Source: Planctomycetota bacterium (lineage in GTDB: Bacteria; Planctomycetota; JACOTG01; JAJDCM01). Taken from it: DNA of 36,891 nt. Both the position numbers and the translations under genes were made by a program. Each line of letters opens with the position of its first letter. Position 1 is the stretch's first letter. The notes beneath the pieces were generated by a model. The model did no database searches and had not been told where the DNA came from. It saw nothing but the letters and a program-made list of their open reading frames with translations. The DNA lies in the NCBI GenBank assembly GCA_029260825.1, contig JAJDCM010000382.1, forward strand, positions 65,221 to 102,111. Direction: 5' to 3'. This document shows positions 8,042 to 14,671 of this stretch, piece by piece.

Positions 8042-9760
8042 ATGAAGTTCTCGAGAGTCAGCTTCGGACTCGTCACGCTCGCGATCTTGGTGATGTCAGG
8101 AGTCGGCCAGGCCGAGGGAGACCTCCGTCTATCGGTGTCAAAGTCCTTCGTTGAAGGACTGGATGTGGCGGCGATTCAGCTCGTCGCCGTGCAGGAAGAT
8201 GGCCGGGTCAAGACGTTTGATTCTCTTGCCCGAGAAAAGCTAAAGCACGTTGTGGGCTCCAAACTCGCCCGCGCACAGGAGCCCGTCGTTGTCTATCTCG
8301 ACATGATGCTCAATCCGGAGCAATACCGGGATGCGAACATCATTTTCGTCAAGAAGCCGGCCATGCGCCGGGACATCATCGAAGGGGTCAAGAGCCTCAC
8401 TCCACCTCAGGCAAGACAAGGAGTCATCTCCGGAGTCGAGCTGAACCGGTTTGAAGAAACCGGATTCGTGTCGTTAAACTTCATCGATCACAATGTGGTG
8501 AGGACTGCATTGTCCGAGCTACGACGGGACTTGATGCGGTCGAACAAAGCCGTCGGTGAGATCATGCGGGCCCGCAACATCGCCGACCCCCGATTCCTTC
8601 ACGCCATGCTCAAGGTCATTCCACCTCCTGGAATGACCGACGTCGATCCCTGGTATCCAATCGCCCAGCTCTTCGGCTCCCAGGGTGTAACCCAGGGCGG
8701 ATCGGGTCATGACCACGGAGAGATCCCCGGGGTTTCTGAAGAACTGAGTCGCAAAATCCTGGCCAGCTGGAGCGGGCTTCAGACCGCATGGGCCAATGAA
8801 GACGTGACCCTCGCCAGCACGTCTTTGAACGAGCTTGCGGCGATCTTTCCCACCATCGAGCCCGATCTCTATCCTTCACCAGGTCGTCTGTCCCTGGAGC
8901 ACTGGTACTACAAGAGCGTCAAGATGACCTGGGTCTGGATTCTCTACTTCCTGGCTCTTCCCTTGCTGCTGATGGCCGTGGTCTACAAATTCAAGTGGGC
9001 GCGGATCGCCGGGCTCGGGTTCTTCAGCATCGGTTTTGCCGCCCACACCGCATCCATCATCATCCGCTGGGTCCTCGCAGAACGAATCCCCAATGCAAAC
9101 ATGTTCGAAGCCGTCGTTGCTTCGGCTTGGTTCGGGGGAGTGATAGCCATCGTGTACGAGATCATCTGCCGCAAGAAGGCCCTGAAGAACATGGGGGCGA
9201 TGTGCGCATCGGCCTACGCCATGGTCGCCATGATGGTTGGTTACTACTCCCCGGTGAGTCTCAACAGCGACATCACCACGGTGATGCCCGTCCTGGACAA
9301 GACCATCTGGCTGTACATCCACACCAACATCGTCATCGGGTCCTACGGCCTCATCTTCTTCGGGGGAGTTACCGCTCTGTTTTATCTATGCGGCTCGGGA
9401 ATCAATTTATTCCGGGGGGAGAAGAAGGGACGCACCTGGGATGGACGCTCCGGACTCTCCAAGAGCTTTGATGGCGCGACCATGGTGTTCCTGCAACTTG
9501 CATTCATCACACTCTGGGTCGGTACCGCCCTTGGCGCGGTCTGGGCCGATGTCTCCTGGGGACGCCCCTGGGGATGGGATCCAAAGGAAGTCTTTGCTCT
9601 GAACACCTGGATCGTCTTATTGATCCTCGTCCACGTTCGATTGAAGGTTCGCAACAAAGGCTTCTGGACCGCAATCATTGCCCTCATCGCCTGCGGAGTC
9701 ATGCTCTTCAACTGGATCATCGTAAACTTTGTCGTGGTCGGACTCCACAGCTACGCCTAG
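8042..9760 (+). CDS. ccsA: Cytochrome c biogenesis protein CcsA/ResC with N-terminal extracytoplasmic domain
   Basis: Haem-handling subunit of System II cytochrome c assembly. The 572-aa protein begins with a signal-peptide-like helix (about residues 5-24, ending QAEG). An extracytoplasmic domain of about 260 residues follows, then a cluster of TM helices from about residue 298 to the end. The diagnostic Trp-rich haem-binding motif WGRPWGWDPKE starts at W506. Conserved-type His residues sit in IHTNIVIGSYG and LVHVRLKV. Canonical CcsA (about 300-350 aa) lacks the N-terminal domain, so this is an extended form. Together with ResB it would make a complete System II synthetase. The ATG follows AAAGG, and a Trm112-like gene comes 56 bases later. 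Confidence 0.9.
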   Translation: MKFSRVSFGLVTLAILVMSGVGQAEGDLRLSVSKSFVEGLDVAAIQLVAVQEDGRVKTFDSLAREKLKHVVGSKLARAQEPVVVYLDMMLNPEQYRDANIIFVKKPAMRRDIIEGVKSLTPPQARQGVISGVELNRFEETGFVSLNFIDHNVVRTALSELRRDLMRSNKAVGEIMRARNIADPRFLHAMLKVIPPPGMTDVDPWYPIAQLFGSQGVTQGGSGHDHGEIPGVSEELSRKILASWSGLQTAWANEDVTLASTSLNELAAIFPTIEPDLYPSPGRLSLEHWYYKSVKMTWVWILYFLALPLLLMAVVYKFKWARIAGLGFFSIGFAAHTASIIIRWVLAERIPNANMFEAVVASAWFGGVIAIVYEIICRKKALKNMGAMCASAYAMVAMMVGYYSPVSLNSDITTVMPVLDKTIWLYIHTNIVIGSYGLIFFGGVTALFYLCGSGINLFRGEKKGRTWDGRSGLSKSFDGATMVFLQLAFITLWVGTALGAVWADVSWGRPWGWDPKEVFALNTWIVLLILVHVRLKVRNKGFWTAIIALIACGVMLFNWIIVNFVVVGLHSYA

Positions 9761-9816
9761 CAGTCCGCACATTGTGAGTCAACCGGGTCGTCTTCCCCTA
9801 ATGAAGAGAGAATCGA

Positions 9817-10038
9817 ATGTCGCTTAGCAAAGATCTTCTCGAGTTCTTGGTCTGCCCCGAAAGCAAGAACAACCTCATCTACCTCGAGGAGGAGCAGTTT
9901 CTCTTTTGCCCCGATTCTCGACTCAAGTACCGGATCGACGACGGCATTCCGGTGATGCTGGTCGAGGAGGCGGAAAGGCTGTCCGAAAAAGACTGCGAGA
10001 AGCTGGTGAAAGAAGCCAAGAAGAAGGGGTTGATCTGA
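9817..10038 (+). CDS. Trm112/YcaR-like small protein
   Basis: A 73-aa protein of the UPF0434/Trm112 family, whose eukaryotic and archaeal members are zinc-binding activators of methyltransferases; bacterial members lack an assigned role. Visible: LLEFLVCPES near the start, a second FCPDS and the family's hallmark RIDDGIPVMLVEEA. In many relatives both motifs are CPxC-like and bind zinc. Here each has only one Cys (C13 and C31) with Ser in the second position, so zinc binding may be lost; such variants also occur in the family. A GAGAG stretch precedes the ATG. It follows ccsA in the same direction, and a functional link to haem maturation is not implied. Confidence 0.85.
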   Translation: MSLSKDLLEFLVCPESKNNLIYLEEEQFLFCPDSRLKYRIDDGIPVMLVEEAERLSEKDCEKLVKEAKKKGLI

Positions 10039-10091
10039 CCCATTGGCGGCCGGGTGACTCCGGTCTCCATGAGGTTGGCAAATTCGGCCGA

Positions 10092-10110
10092 CCTGCATGA
10101 ATCATGCGGG
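10092..10110. terminator. Stem-loop between convergent genes
   Basis: An 8-base-pair stem with one T-G wobble and an AAT loop (CCTGCATG / CATGCGGG) lies between the Trm112-like gene and the end of the HIT gene and overlaps the HIT stop codon. No T-run follows on either strand, so it is not a classical intrinsic terminator. It could protect 3' ends or help termination from both sides. Confidence 0.3.
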
Positions 10111-10518
10111 TTCAAGCTGCTCCGCGATTTTCCTGGCCAGTTCTTCCCCGCCTGTCAGCTTCCCCGGGCGCCATCCCACCGAAAGTCCATCCCCGCTTTC
10201 TAGCTTCGGGATGATGTGAAAGTGGACGTGAAGAACCTCTTGATGGGCCGCAGCCCCGTTGTTCTGCAACACATTGAAATCCTTGGCGCCCGTGGCTTTG
10301 AGGACGGCCGCGGCAATCTTCGGCAGGACCCTCCCGATGGCCGCTCCCGATTCTTCGGAAAGGGCATCCAGGGTGACCGCCGGCTCCTTGGGGATCACAA
10401 GAGTGTGTCCCGGAGACAGGGGATTGATGTCCAGGAATGCCAGGACCTGTCCGTCCTCGTAGATCCGGTGACAGGGGATCTCGCCGTCGATGATTTTTTT
10501 GAAGATCGTTGTGGTCAT
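10102..10518 (-). CDS. HIT-family nucleotide hydrolase/transferase (HinT-like)
   Basis: Histidine-triad protein, typically a purine nucleoside phosphoramidase or AMP-lysine hydrolase. The 138-aa sequence starts with the family-typical TIFKKIIDGEIPCHRIYED and contains a SPGHTLVIPK segment. It has the catalytic triad motif HVHFH with H97, H99 and H101 near the C-terminus, as expected. No Shine-Dalgarno is visible before the ATG; the 16 bases upstream are pyrimidine-rich on the coding strand. A candidate promoter (TTGCGT, 18-base spacer, TATCCT; complement of 10527-10556) would place the transcript start within 1-2 bases of the ATG, so translation may be leaderless. It is divergent from the zinc-ribbon gene. 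Confidence 0.93.
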   Translation of the reverse strand: MTTTIFKKIIDGEIPCHRIYEDGQVLAFLDINPLSPGHTLVIPKEPAVTLDALSEESGAAIGRVLPKIAAAVLKATGAKDFNVLQNNGAAAHQEVLHVHFHIIPKLESGDGLSVGWRPGKLTGGEELARKIAEQLEPA

Positions 10519-10526
10519 GAGGGGGG

Positions 10527-10556
10527 AGGATAGACAATAGTGCGAACAGTACGCAA
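10527..10556 (-). promoter_or_regulatory. Candidate promoter for the HIT gene (possibly leaderless)
   Basis: On the minus strand TTGCGT (10551-10556), an 18-base spacer and TATCCT (10527-10532) resemble a sigma70 promoter. Eight bases separate the -10 element from the ATG at 10518, which would put +1 on or next to the start codon. Confidence 0.35.
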
Positions 10557-10590
10557 GTTCCTATCTTTGATTCTTGGGGGAGGCTGACCC

Positions 10591-10962
10591 ATGCTTGAGC
10601 AGTTCATGTTCCAGACAAAGCGAAGGGTGGTGGAAGACCATCAGGCCGCGCAGACCGCCCGAAAGGCAGATCGAACCGACTTAAGAACGGATGAACTGGA
10701 ACAGAGAATCGAAAAGCTGACCGTCGCAAGCATGGCTCTCTTTTCTCTGCTGAAGGATCACCACGGAGTCACCGAAGACCAGTTTCTCGAGCGAGTCAAA
10801 GAGATCGATCTTCTGGACGGAGTCCTTGACGGGAAGCTCGAGCAGATGACCCCCGTGTCGAAATGCCCGAGCTGCAAACGCATCATGTCCAGGAGACACC
10901 AGCACTGCCTCTACTGCGGAGAGGCAGGACTCACAGAGGAAACGTACCAGGCGTTTCGTTAG
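10591..10962 (+). CDS. Small protein with coiled coil and C-terminal zinc ribbon, function unknown
   Basis: I do not recognise a named family. The 123-aa protein has a charged helical N-terminal half. Residues about 30-60 (TDELEQRIEKLTVASMALFS) look like a short coiled coil. A C-terminal four-Cys zinc ribbon consists of C92/C95 (CPSC) and C106/C109 (CLYC). A strong GGGGGAGG stretch at 10576-10583 precedes the ATG. It is followed after 48 bases by a membrane carrier gene with its own ribosome binding site and may be co-transcribed. The layout (helical oligomerisation part plus zinc ribbon) is common in small adaptor or nucleic-acid-binding proteins, but no role can be assigned. Confidence 0.75.
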   Translation: MLEQFMFQTKRRVVEDHQAAQTARKADRTDLRTDELEQRIEKLTVASMALFSLLKDHHGVTEDQFLERVKEIDLLDGVLDGKLEQMTPVSKCPSCKRIMSRRHQHCLYCGEAGLTEETYQAFR

Positions 10963-11010
10963 AATCGCGAACGGATCGAAACGATATAGCGGACTCATGA
11001 AGGAGATCTG

Positions 11011-12396
11011 GTGAGCATCAAAGTTCCTCACACTCTTGTCCTTTTGTTTGGCATGTTGATCTTTGCCCTGCTGCTAACGTTCATTCTTCCCCCGGGAACC
11101 TTTGATCGGGAGACAAACGACCACGGCAGAGAACAGGTCATCGCCGGGTCCTACAAGGCCATCGAACGAGGTGAGGACAACACGGCGTGGAAACGAATCA
11201 CCGGAATGTTTCTTGCCATCCCCAAGGGTTTCACGAAGGCGGAAGACATCATCTTCTTTGTCTTCATCATCGGAGGGGCTCTTGCGGTCATCCGGATGAC
11301 CGGAATGGTGGACGCGGTTCTCGATTTCATCCTGAGGAAGTTTGGACGCAGTCAGAACCTTCTGATTCTCTTCGGGATGTTCATCTTCACGGCGGGGTCA
11401 AGCAGCCTGGGCATGGCCGAGGAATATCTTCCCTTCGTGCCGCTGCTTCTTGCTCTCAGCTGGGGAATGAAGCTGGACCCGGTGGTCGGCATCGGCATCC
11501 TGTGTGTGGGCTACGGCATTGGCTATGGCGTTGCTGCCGTGAACCCATTCACCGTCGTGGTCGCCCAGACCGTCTCCGGACTCCAACCCCAATCCGGCTG
11601 GTGGTATCGGCTCATCCTCACCGTCCCTTTCTTTGCCCTGGGTGTGATTCACGTCTGGCGCTATGCGGCAAAAATCCGAAAGGATCCGACCAAGAGTCTC
11701 GTCTATGACCTCAAGATCGATCGTCCCGAGGAAAACAAAGAACCCGTCCCCCTCACCACGAGACACCTGCTGATTGTTGGGGTCACGTTCGTGGCCATGG
11801 GGCTGATCGTCTGGGGGATCGGGAGTAAAGAATGGTATCTCACCGAGATGGGGGGCATCTTCTTCGCCTTGACGATCGTGGTCGCCATTCTGGCTCGGAT
11901 CCGGCCGGACGCAGCCGCATCGGAATTCTGTAAAGGGGCCGCGGAGCTGACAACAACGGCTCTCCTCATCGGTTTTGCTCGGAGCGTGGAGGTCGTGTTG
12001 AATGAAGGTCAAATCATCGACACGATCATTAACGGGATCGCAACACCGCTGGAATCTTTGGGACCCGAACTCTCCGCCATGGGAATGTTCGCCGTCCAGA
12101 GTTTCACCAACGTTTTCATTCCTTCCGGTAGCGGACAGGCGTACGTCACGATGCCCGTCATGGCGCCACTCGCCGACATCTGCGGGGTCGAGCGTCAGGT
12201 CGCAGTTCTCGCCTATCAGTTCGGCGACGGCTTTACCAACATTATCGTTCCGACCAATGGAGTCCTCATGGGGATCCTGGCTCTTGCCGGAATTCCATAC
12301 GACCGGTGGTTCAAGTTTCTTTTCCCCCTCATGATCCAGGTGTGGATCCTGGGCTGCCTTGCTCTTGCCGTTGCCGTTTGGATCGGATACTCCTGA
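11011..12396 (+). CDS. YfcC-family membrane carrier (C4-dicarboxylate/basic amino acid type)
   Basis: Integral membrane transporter of 461 aa with about 11-12 hydrophobic helices. It opens with a helix immediately after the short N-terminus (VPHTLVLLFGMLIFALLLTF), then the PPGTFDRE-type first loop typical of YfcC/ArcD-like members of the DcuC superfamily. Further signature stretches are FTAGSSSLGMAEEYLPFVPL, the VNPFTVVVAQT helix hairpin and FIPSGSGQAYVTMP. The GGALAVI and PSGSGQA segments match the re-entrant transport loops of the family. Start: GTG at 11011 with AGGAG at 11001-11005. The substrate is unknown; family members move dicarboxylates or arginine/ornithine, and no metabolic gene nearby narrows it. 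Confidence 0.85.
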   Translation: MSIKVPHTLVLLFGMLIFALLLTFILPPGTFDRETNDHGREQVIAGSYKAIERGEDNTAWKRITGMFLAIPKGFTKAEDIIFFVFIIGGALAVIRMTGMVDAVLDFILRKFGRSQNLLILFGMFIFTAGSSSLGMAEEYLPFVPLLLALSWGMKLDPVVGIGILCVGYGIGYGVAAVNPFTVVVAQTVSGLQPQSGWWYRLILTVPFFALGVIHVWRYAAKIRKDPTKSLVYDLKIDRPEENKEPVPLTTRHLLIVGVTFVAMGLIVWGIGSKEWYLTEMGGIFFALTIVVAILARIRPDAAASEFCKGAAELTTTALLIGFARSVEVVLNEGQIIDTIINGIATPLESLGPELSAMGMFAVQSFTNVFIPSGSGQAYVTMPVMAPLADICGVERQVAVLAYQFGDGFTNIIVPTNGVLMGILALAGIPYDRWFKFLFPLMIQVWILGCLALAVAVWIGYS

Positions 12397-12437
12397 AGAA
12401 TTTGTTCAGCGTTCAGAAATACAACGAGGTGTGAATC

Positions 12438-13121
12438 ATGAAATTACTGCTGTCGTCCGTGGCTCTCCTGTCTTTGCTCTCCGTCGCTCTTTTCGCGGCT
12501 CCGATGTCGGCTCAAAAGGCCGGCGCAAAGAAGAAGACCCAGGCTCACAAAGCTCTCCTGAATCCCAGGATCGCCAGTGAAAAAGCTCCCGAGTCGTTCA
12601 AGGCAAAGTTTGAAACGACCAAGGGATCGTTCGTGATCGAAGTCACCCGAGATTGGTCTCCTCTTGGTGCCGACCGGTTCTACAATCTTGTGAAGGTCGG
12701 TTTCTTCACCGACGTCACTTTCTTCCGCGCCATCAAAGGCTTCATGGTCCAGTTTGGCCTTCACGGCGACCCGAAGGTCTCCGCAGCCTGGAGAGTGGCA
12801 ACCATCAAGGACGAGCCGGTGCTTCAATCCAACAAGCCTGGCTACGTAACGTTTGCCAAGACCGGACAACCGAACTCAAGAAGCACCCAGTTCTTCATCA
12901 ACTACGGATCGAACAGTGGTCTTGATCGTCAGGGCTTCTCCCCGTTCGGTCGAGTCGTTGAGGGAATGGAAGTGGTGAACTCCCTGCATCAGGGATACGG
13001 TGAGGGTGCTCCTCGGGGACGCGGGCCCAGCCAGCAGAAGATCGGAGAAATGGGAACGAAGTATCTTCGAGCGGACTTCCCGAAGCTCGATTACATCAAG
13101 TCCGCTTCGATCGTCAAGTAG
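12438..13121 (+). CDS. Secreted cyclophilin-type peptidyl-prolyl isomerase
   Basis: Peptidyl-prolyl cis-trans isomerase assisting protein folding outside the cytoplasm. The 227-aa protein has a signal peptide (residues 1 to about 25, hydrophobic core LLLSSVALLSLLSVALFAA, cleavage near MSAQ). A Lys-rich linker follows, then one cyclophilin domain (about 55-215): TTKGSFVIEV, FFRAIKGFMVQFG with the catalytic Arg, TFAKTGQPNSRSTQFFI and FGRVVEGMEVV. The usual His in the FHRV motif is Phe here, which is tolerated in some bacterial members. GAGGTG precedes the ATG. The gene ends 8 bases inside the convergent redoxin gene. Confidence 0.92.
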   Translation: MKLLLSSVALLSLLSVALFAAPMSAQKAGAKKKTQAHKALLNPRIASEKAPESFKAKFETTKGSFVIEVTRDWSPLGADRFYNLVKVGFFTDVTFFRAIKGFMVQFGLHGDPKVSAAWRVATIKDEPVLQSNKPGYVTFAKTGQPNSRSTQFFINYGSNSGLDRQGFSPFGRVVEGMEVVNSLHQGYGEGAPRGRGPSQQKIGEMGTKYLRADFPKLDYIKSASIVK

Positions 13122-13701
13122 ATTGGAAGTAGGCCGGAGCCTGGCCTTCCTTCCACTTGATGTTGCACCCAAGACTCGGGGTTTGTTCGGAGGACGGTTT
13201 TTCTCCGGCAAGCACCGAGTCGATGGCCGCCTGCAGATCCTTCCCGCTCGGCTTTTGAGGAGGATCCTGCTTTGGCCTCGTGCTGTCGTACTGCCCCCGG
13301 TAGACGAGGTGATGGTCCGCGTCAAAGAGGAAGAAATCAGGAGTGCAAGCGGCTCGGAATTCTTGCGCCACCTTCTGAGATTCGTCGAGGAGATAAGGGA
13401 AGTCATATCCTCGCAAGGCGGCCTCTTCCTTCATCGCTTCCGGGCCATCATCCGGGTACTTTTCGATGTCATTGCTGTTGATTCCTACAACCGCAAGACC
13501 TCGTCCCTTTGCCTCCCGGCAGAGACGACCCAGATCATCCGCCAGATGCTTCACGTAGGGACAGTGATTGCAGATGAATGAAACGAGAAGAGGTTTTCCT
13601 GCAAAATCGGAAAGGCTGATCGGGTTACCGTTGGAGTCGGGAAGAGTAAACCCGGGGGCCGCCGTTCCAAGTTCCAACATGGTCGAACTCGTCTTCACCA
13701 T
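13114..13701 (-). CDS. Redoxin / thioredoxin-like protein with CNHC active site
   Basis: AhpC/TSA-Redoxin superfamily protein of 195 aa without a signal peptide. Visible: the entry LGTAAPGFTLPDSNGNPISL, then the active site FICNHCPYVKHLADDL with a CxxC pair, then GINSNDIEKYPDD and a cis-Pro region (CTPDFFLFDADHHLVYRG). This CNHCPYVKH subfamily is widespread but uncharacterised. Start: the ATG at 13701 has AGGAGT (complement of 13709-13713) at good spacing, whereas an ATG nine codons earlier would overlap the upstream gene. Its start lies 13 bases after the stop of the aspartoacylase-like gene, so it is the third gene of the operon led by the glutamate-cysteine-ligase-like fusion. Confidence 0.88.
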   Translation of the reverse strand: MVKTSSTMLELGTAAPGFTLPDSNGNPISLSDFAGKPLLVSFICNHCPYVKHLADDLGRLCREAKGRGLAVVGINSNDIEKYPDDGPEAMKEEAALRGYDFPYLLDESQKVAQEFRAACTPDFFLFDADHHLVYRGQYDSTRPKQDPPQKPSGKDLQAAIDSVLAGEKPSSEQTPSLGCNIKWKEGQAPAYFQST

Positions 13702-13714
13702 CGCTTGACTCCTC

Positions 13715-14671
13715 TTAAGGTTCTTCATCCACCGGAACGTCTTGGATCAGCAAAAAGCCCTCTTCCCCCAGTCCTTGATAGAGAGGAAGAAGAATCCGGC
13801 CAGGTTCGGGAGATGCGATTTCGCCCCCTCGATCCGAGGCCAGGACCTGTCCACCTTGCACCCGGTCAAAGTTGGCGAATCCGGGAGCCATCTGGAAACC
13901 ATCGTCTTTTAGCAACTCGTGCCGATGCATGACCCGCACTTCCCGGGGGAGAGTCCTGACCGCTAGCTGAAGAGTCGCTCGTGCCAGGGACAGGTCACGA
14001 AGTTCCTGCTCCTGGATCAGACCCCACTCGGAAAGAGCAATCCAGATGATCGCCTCCAGGTTGCTGACGGCTTCCTTTGCATCGTGCTGGCCGCCTTCTA
14101 CCCCCACCGCAACATGGCCACGGTCGGTGAGATAGTCCATGAGGGTCCCCTGCAGAACGTCTTCGACCCCGAGAATGATCGGAATCTCGAAGTGTCGCAG
14201 GAGCCGGCGAACGGGGGAGGCCCCGCAGAGGAAAGCGAAGGGGGGTCCTTCTCCGGACGTGCTGTGAAGGTCCAAAAAAAGAAAGGGCCCTTCATCTTTC
14301 GAAAGGACCTCTTCGATCGCGGAAAGAAGTTCGATCTGCTGGACGTCCTCGACCAGAAGTTCTTCTGGTTTCCTCGCCCTGAGATTTTCGATCTCGTCCA
14401 CCGTCCAGTTTCGATTGAGATCCCGCTCGAGATAGCGGACTCGCTCCTGGAGTGCAGGAAGATTTCCCCGCAAGCCCACGACCCGTCCCCGAAGATCAAA
14501 AGGCTGGGCGCGTAGACCATCAAGAACCCGCTCGATCGCCTCCGGCCCGGAGGGTTCATTCCCGTGGGTTCCTCCGATGAGGACCAAGGTCGGGCCCGGT
14601 TGATCACACTCATAGGACCCGATGAGCCTCTGGACCTGGTGCTCTTTCCCGTTTGCCGTCTGCAAGATCAA
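13715..14671 (-). CDS. Succinylglutamate desuccinylase/aspartoacylase-family zinc hydrolase
   Basis: Metallocarboxypeptidase-fold (M14-like) enzyme that cleaves an amide bond of an N-acyl amino acid or a related small amide. The zinc ligands are visible as H36 and E39 in GGTHGNEPSG and H136 in FLDLHSTSGEG. RDLNRNW follows the family pattern for substrate carboxylate binding, and VGVEGGQHD carries the likely catalytic Glu. Length is 318 aa. The start appears to be TTG at 14671, overlapping the upstream stop by 4 bases (TTGA). A GAGGGAG about 11 bases before it could serve as ribosome binding site, so the start is less certain than the gene. Coupling to a GCL-like ligase suggests opposing or consecutive amide chemistry (inference). 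Confidence 0.85.
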   Translation of the reverse strand: MILQTANGKEHQVQRLIGSYECDQPGPTLVLIGGTHGNEPSGPEAIERVLDGLRAQPFDLRGRVVGLRGNLPALQERVRYLERDLNRNWTVDEIENLRARKPEELLVEDVQQIELLSAIEEVLSKDEGPFLFLDLHSTSGEGPPFAFLCGASPVRRLLRHFEIPIILGVEDVLQGTLMDYLTDRGHVAVGVEGGQHDAKEAVSNLEAIIWIALSEWGLIQEQELRDLSLARATLQLAVRTLPREVRVMHRHELLKDDGFQMAPGFANFDRVQGGQVLASDRGGEIASPEPGRILLPLYQGLGEEGFLLIQDVPVDEEP

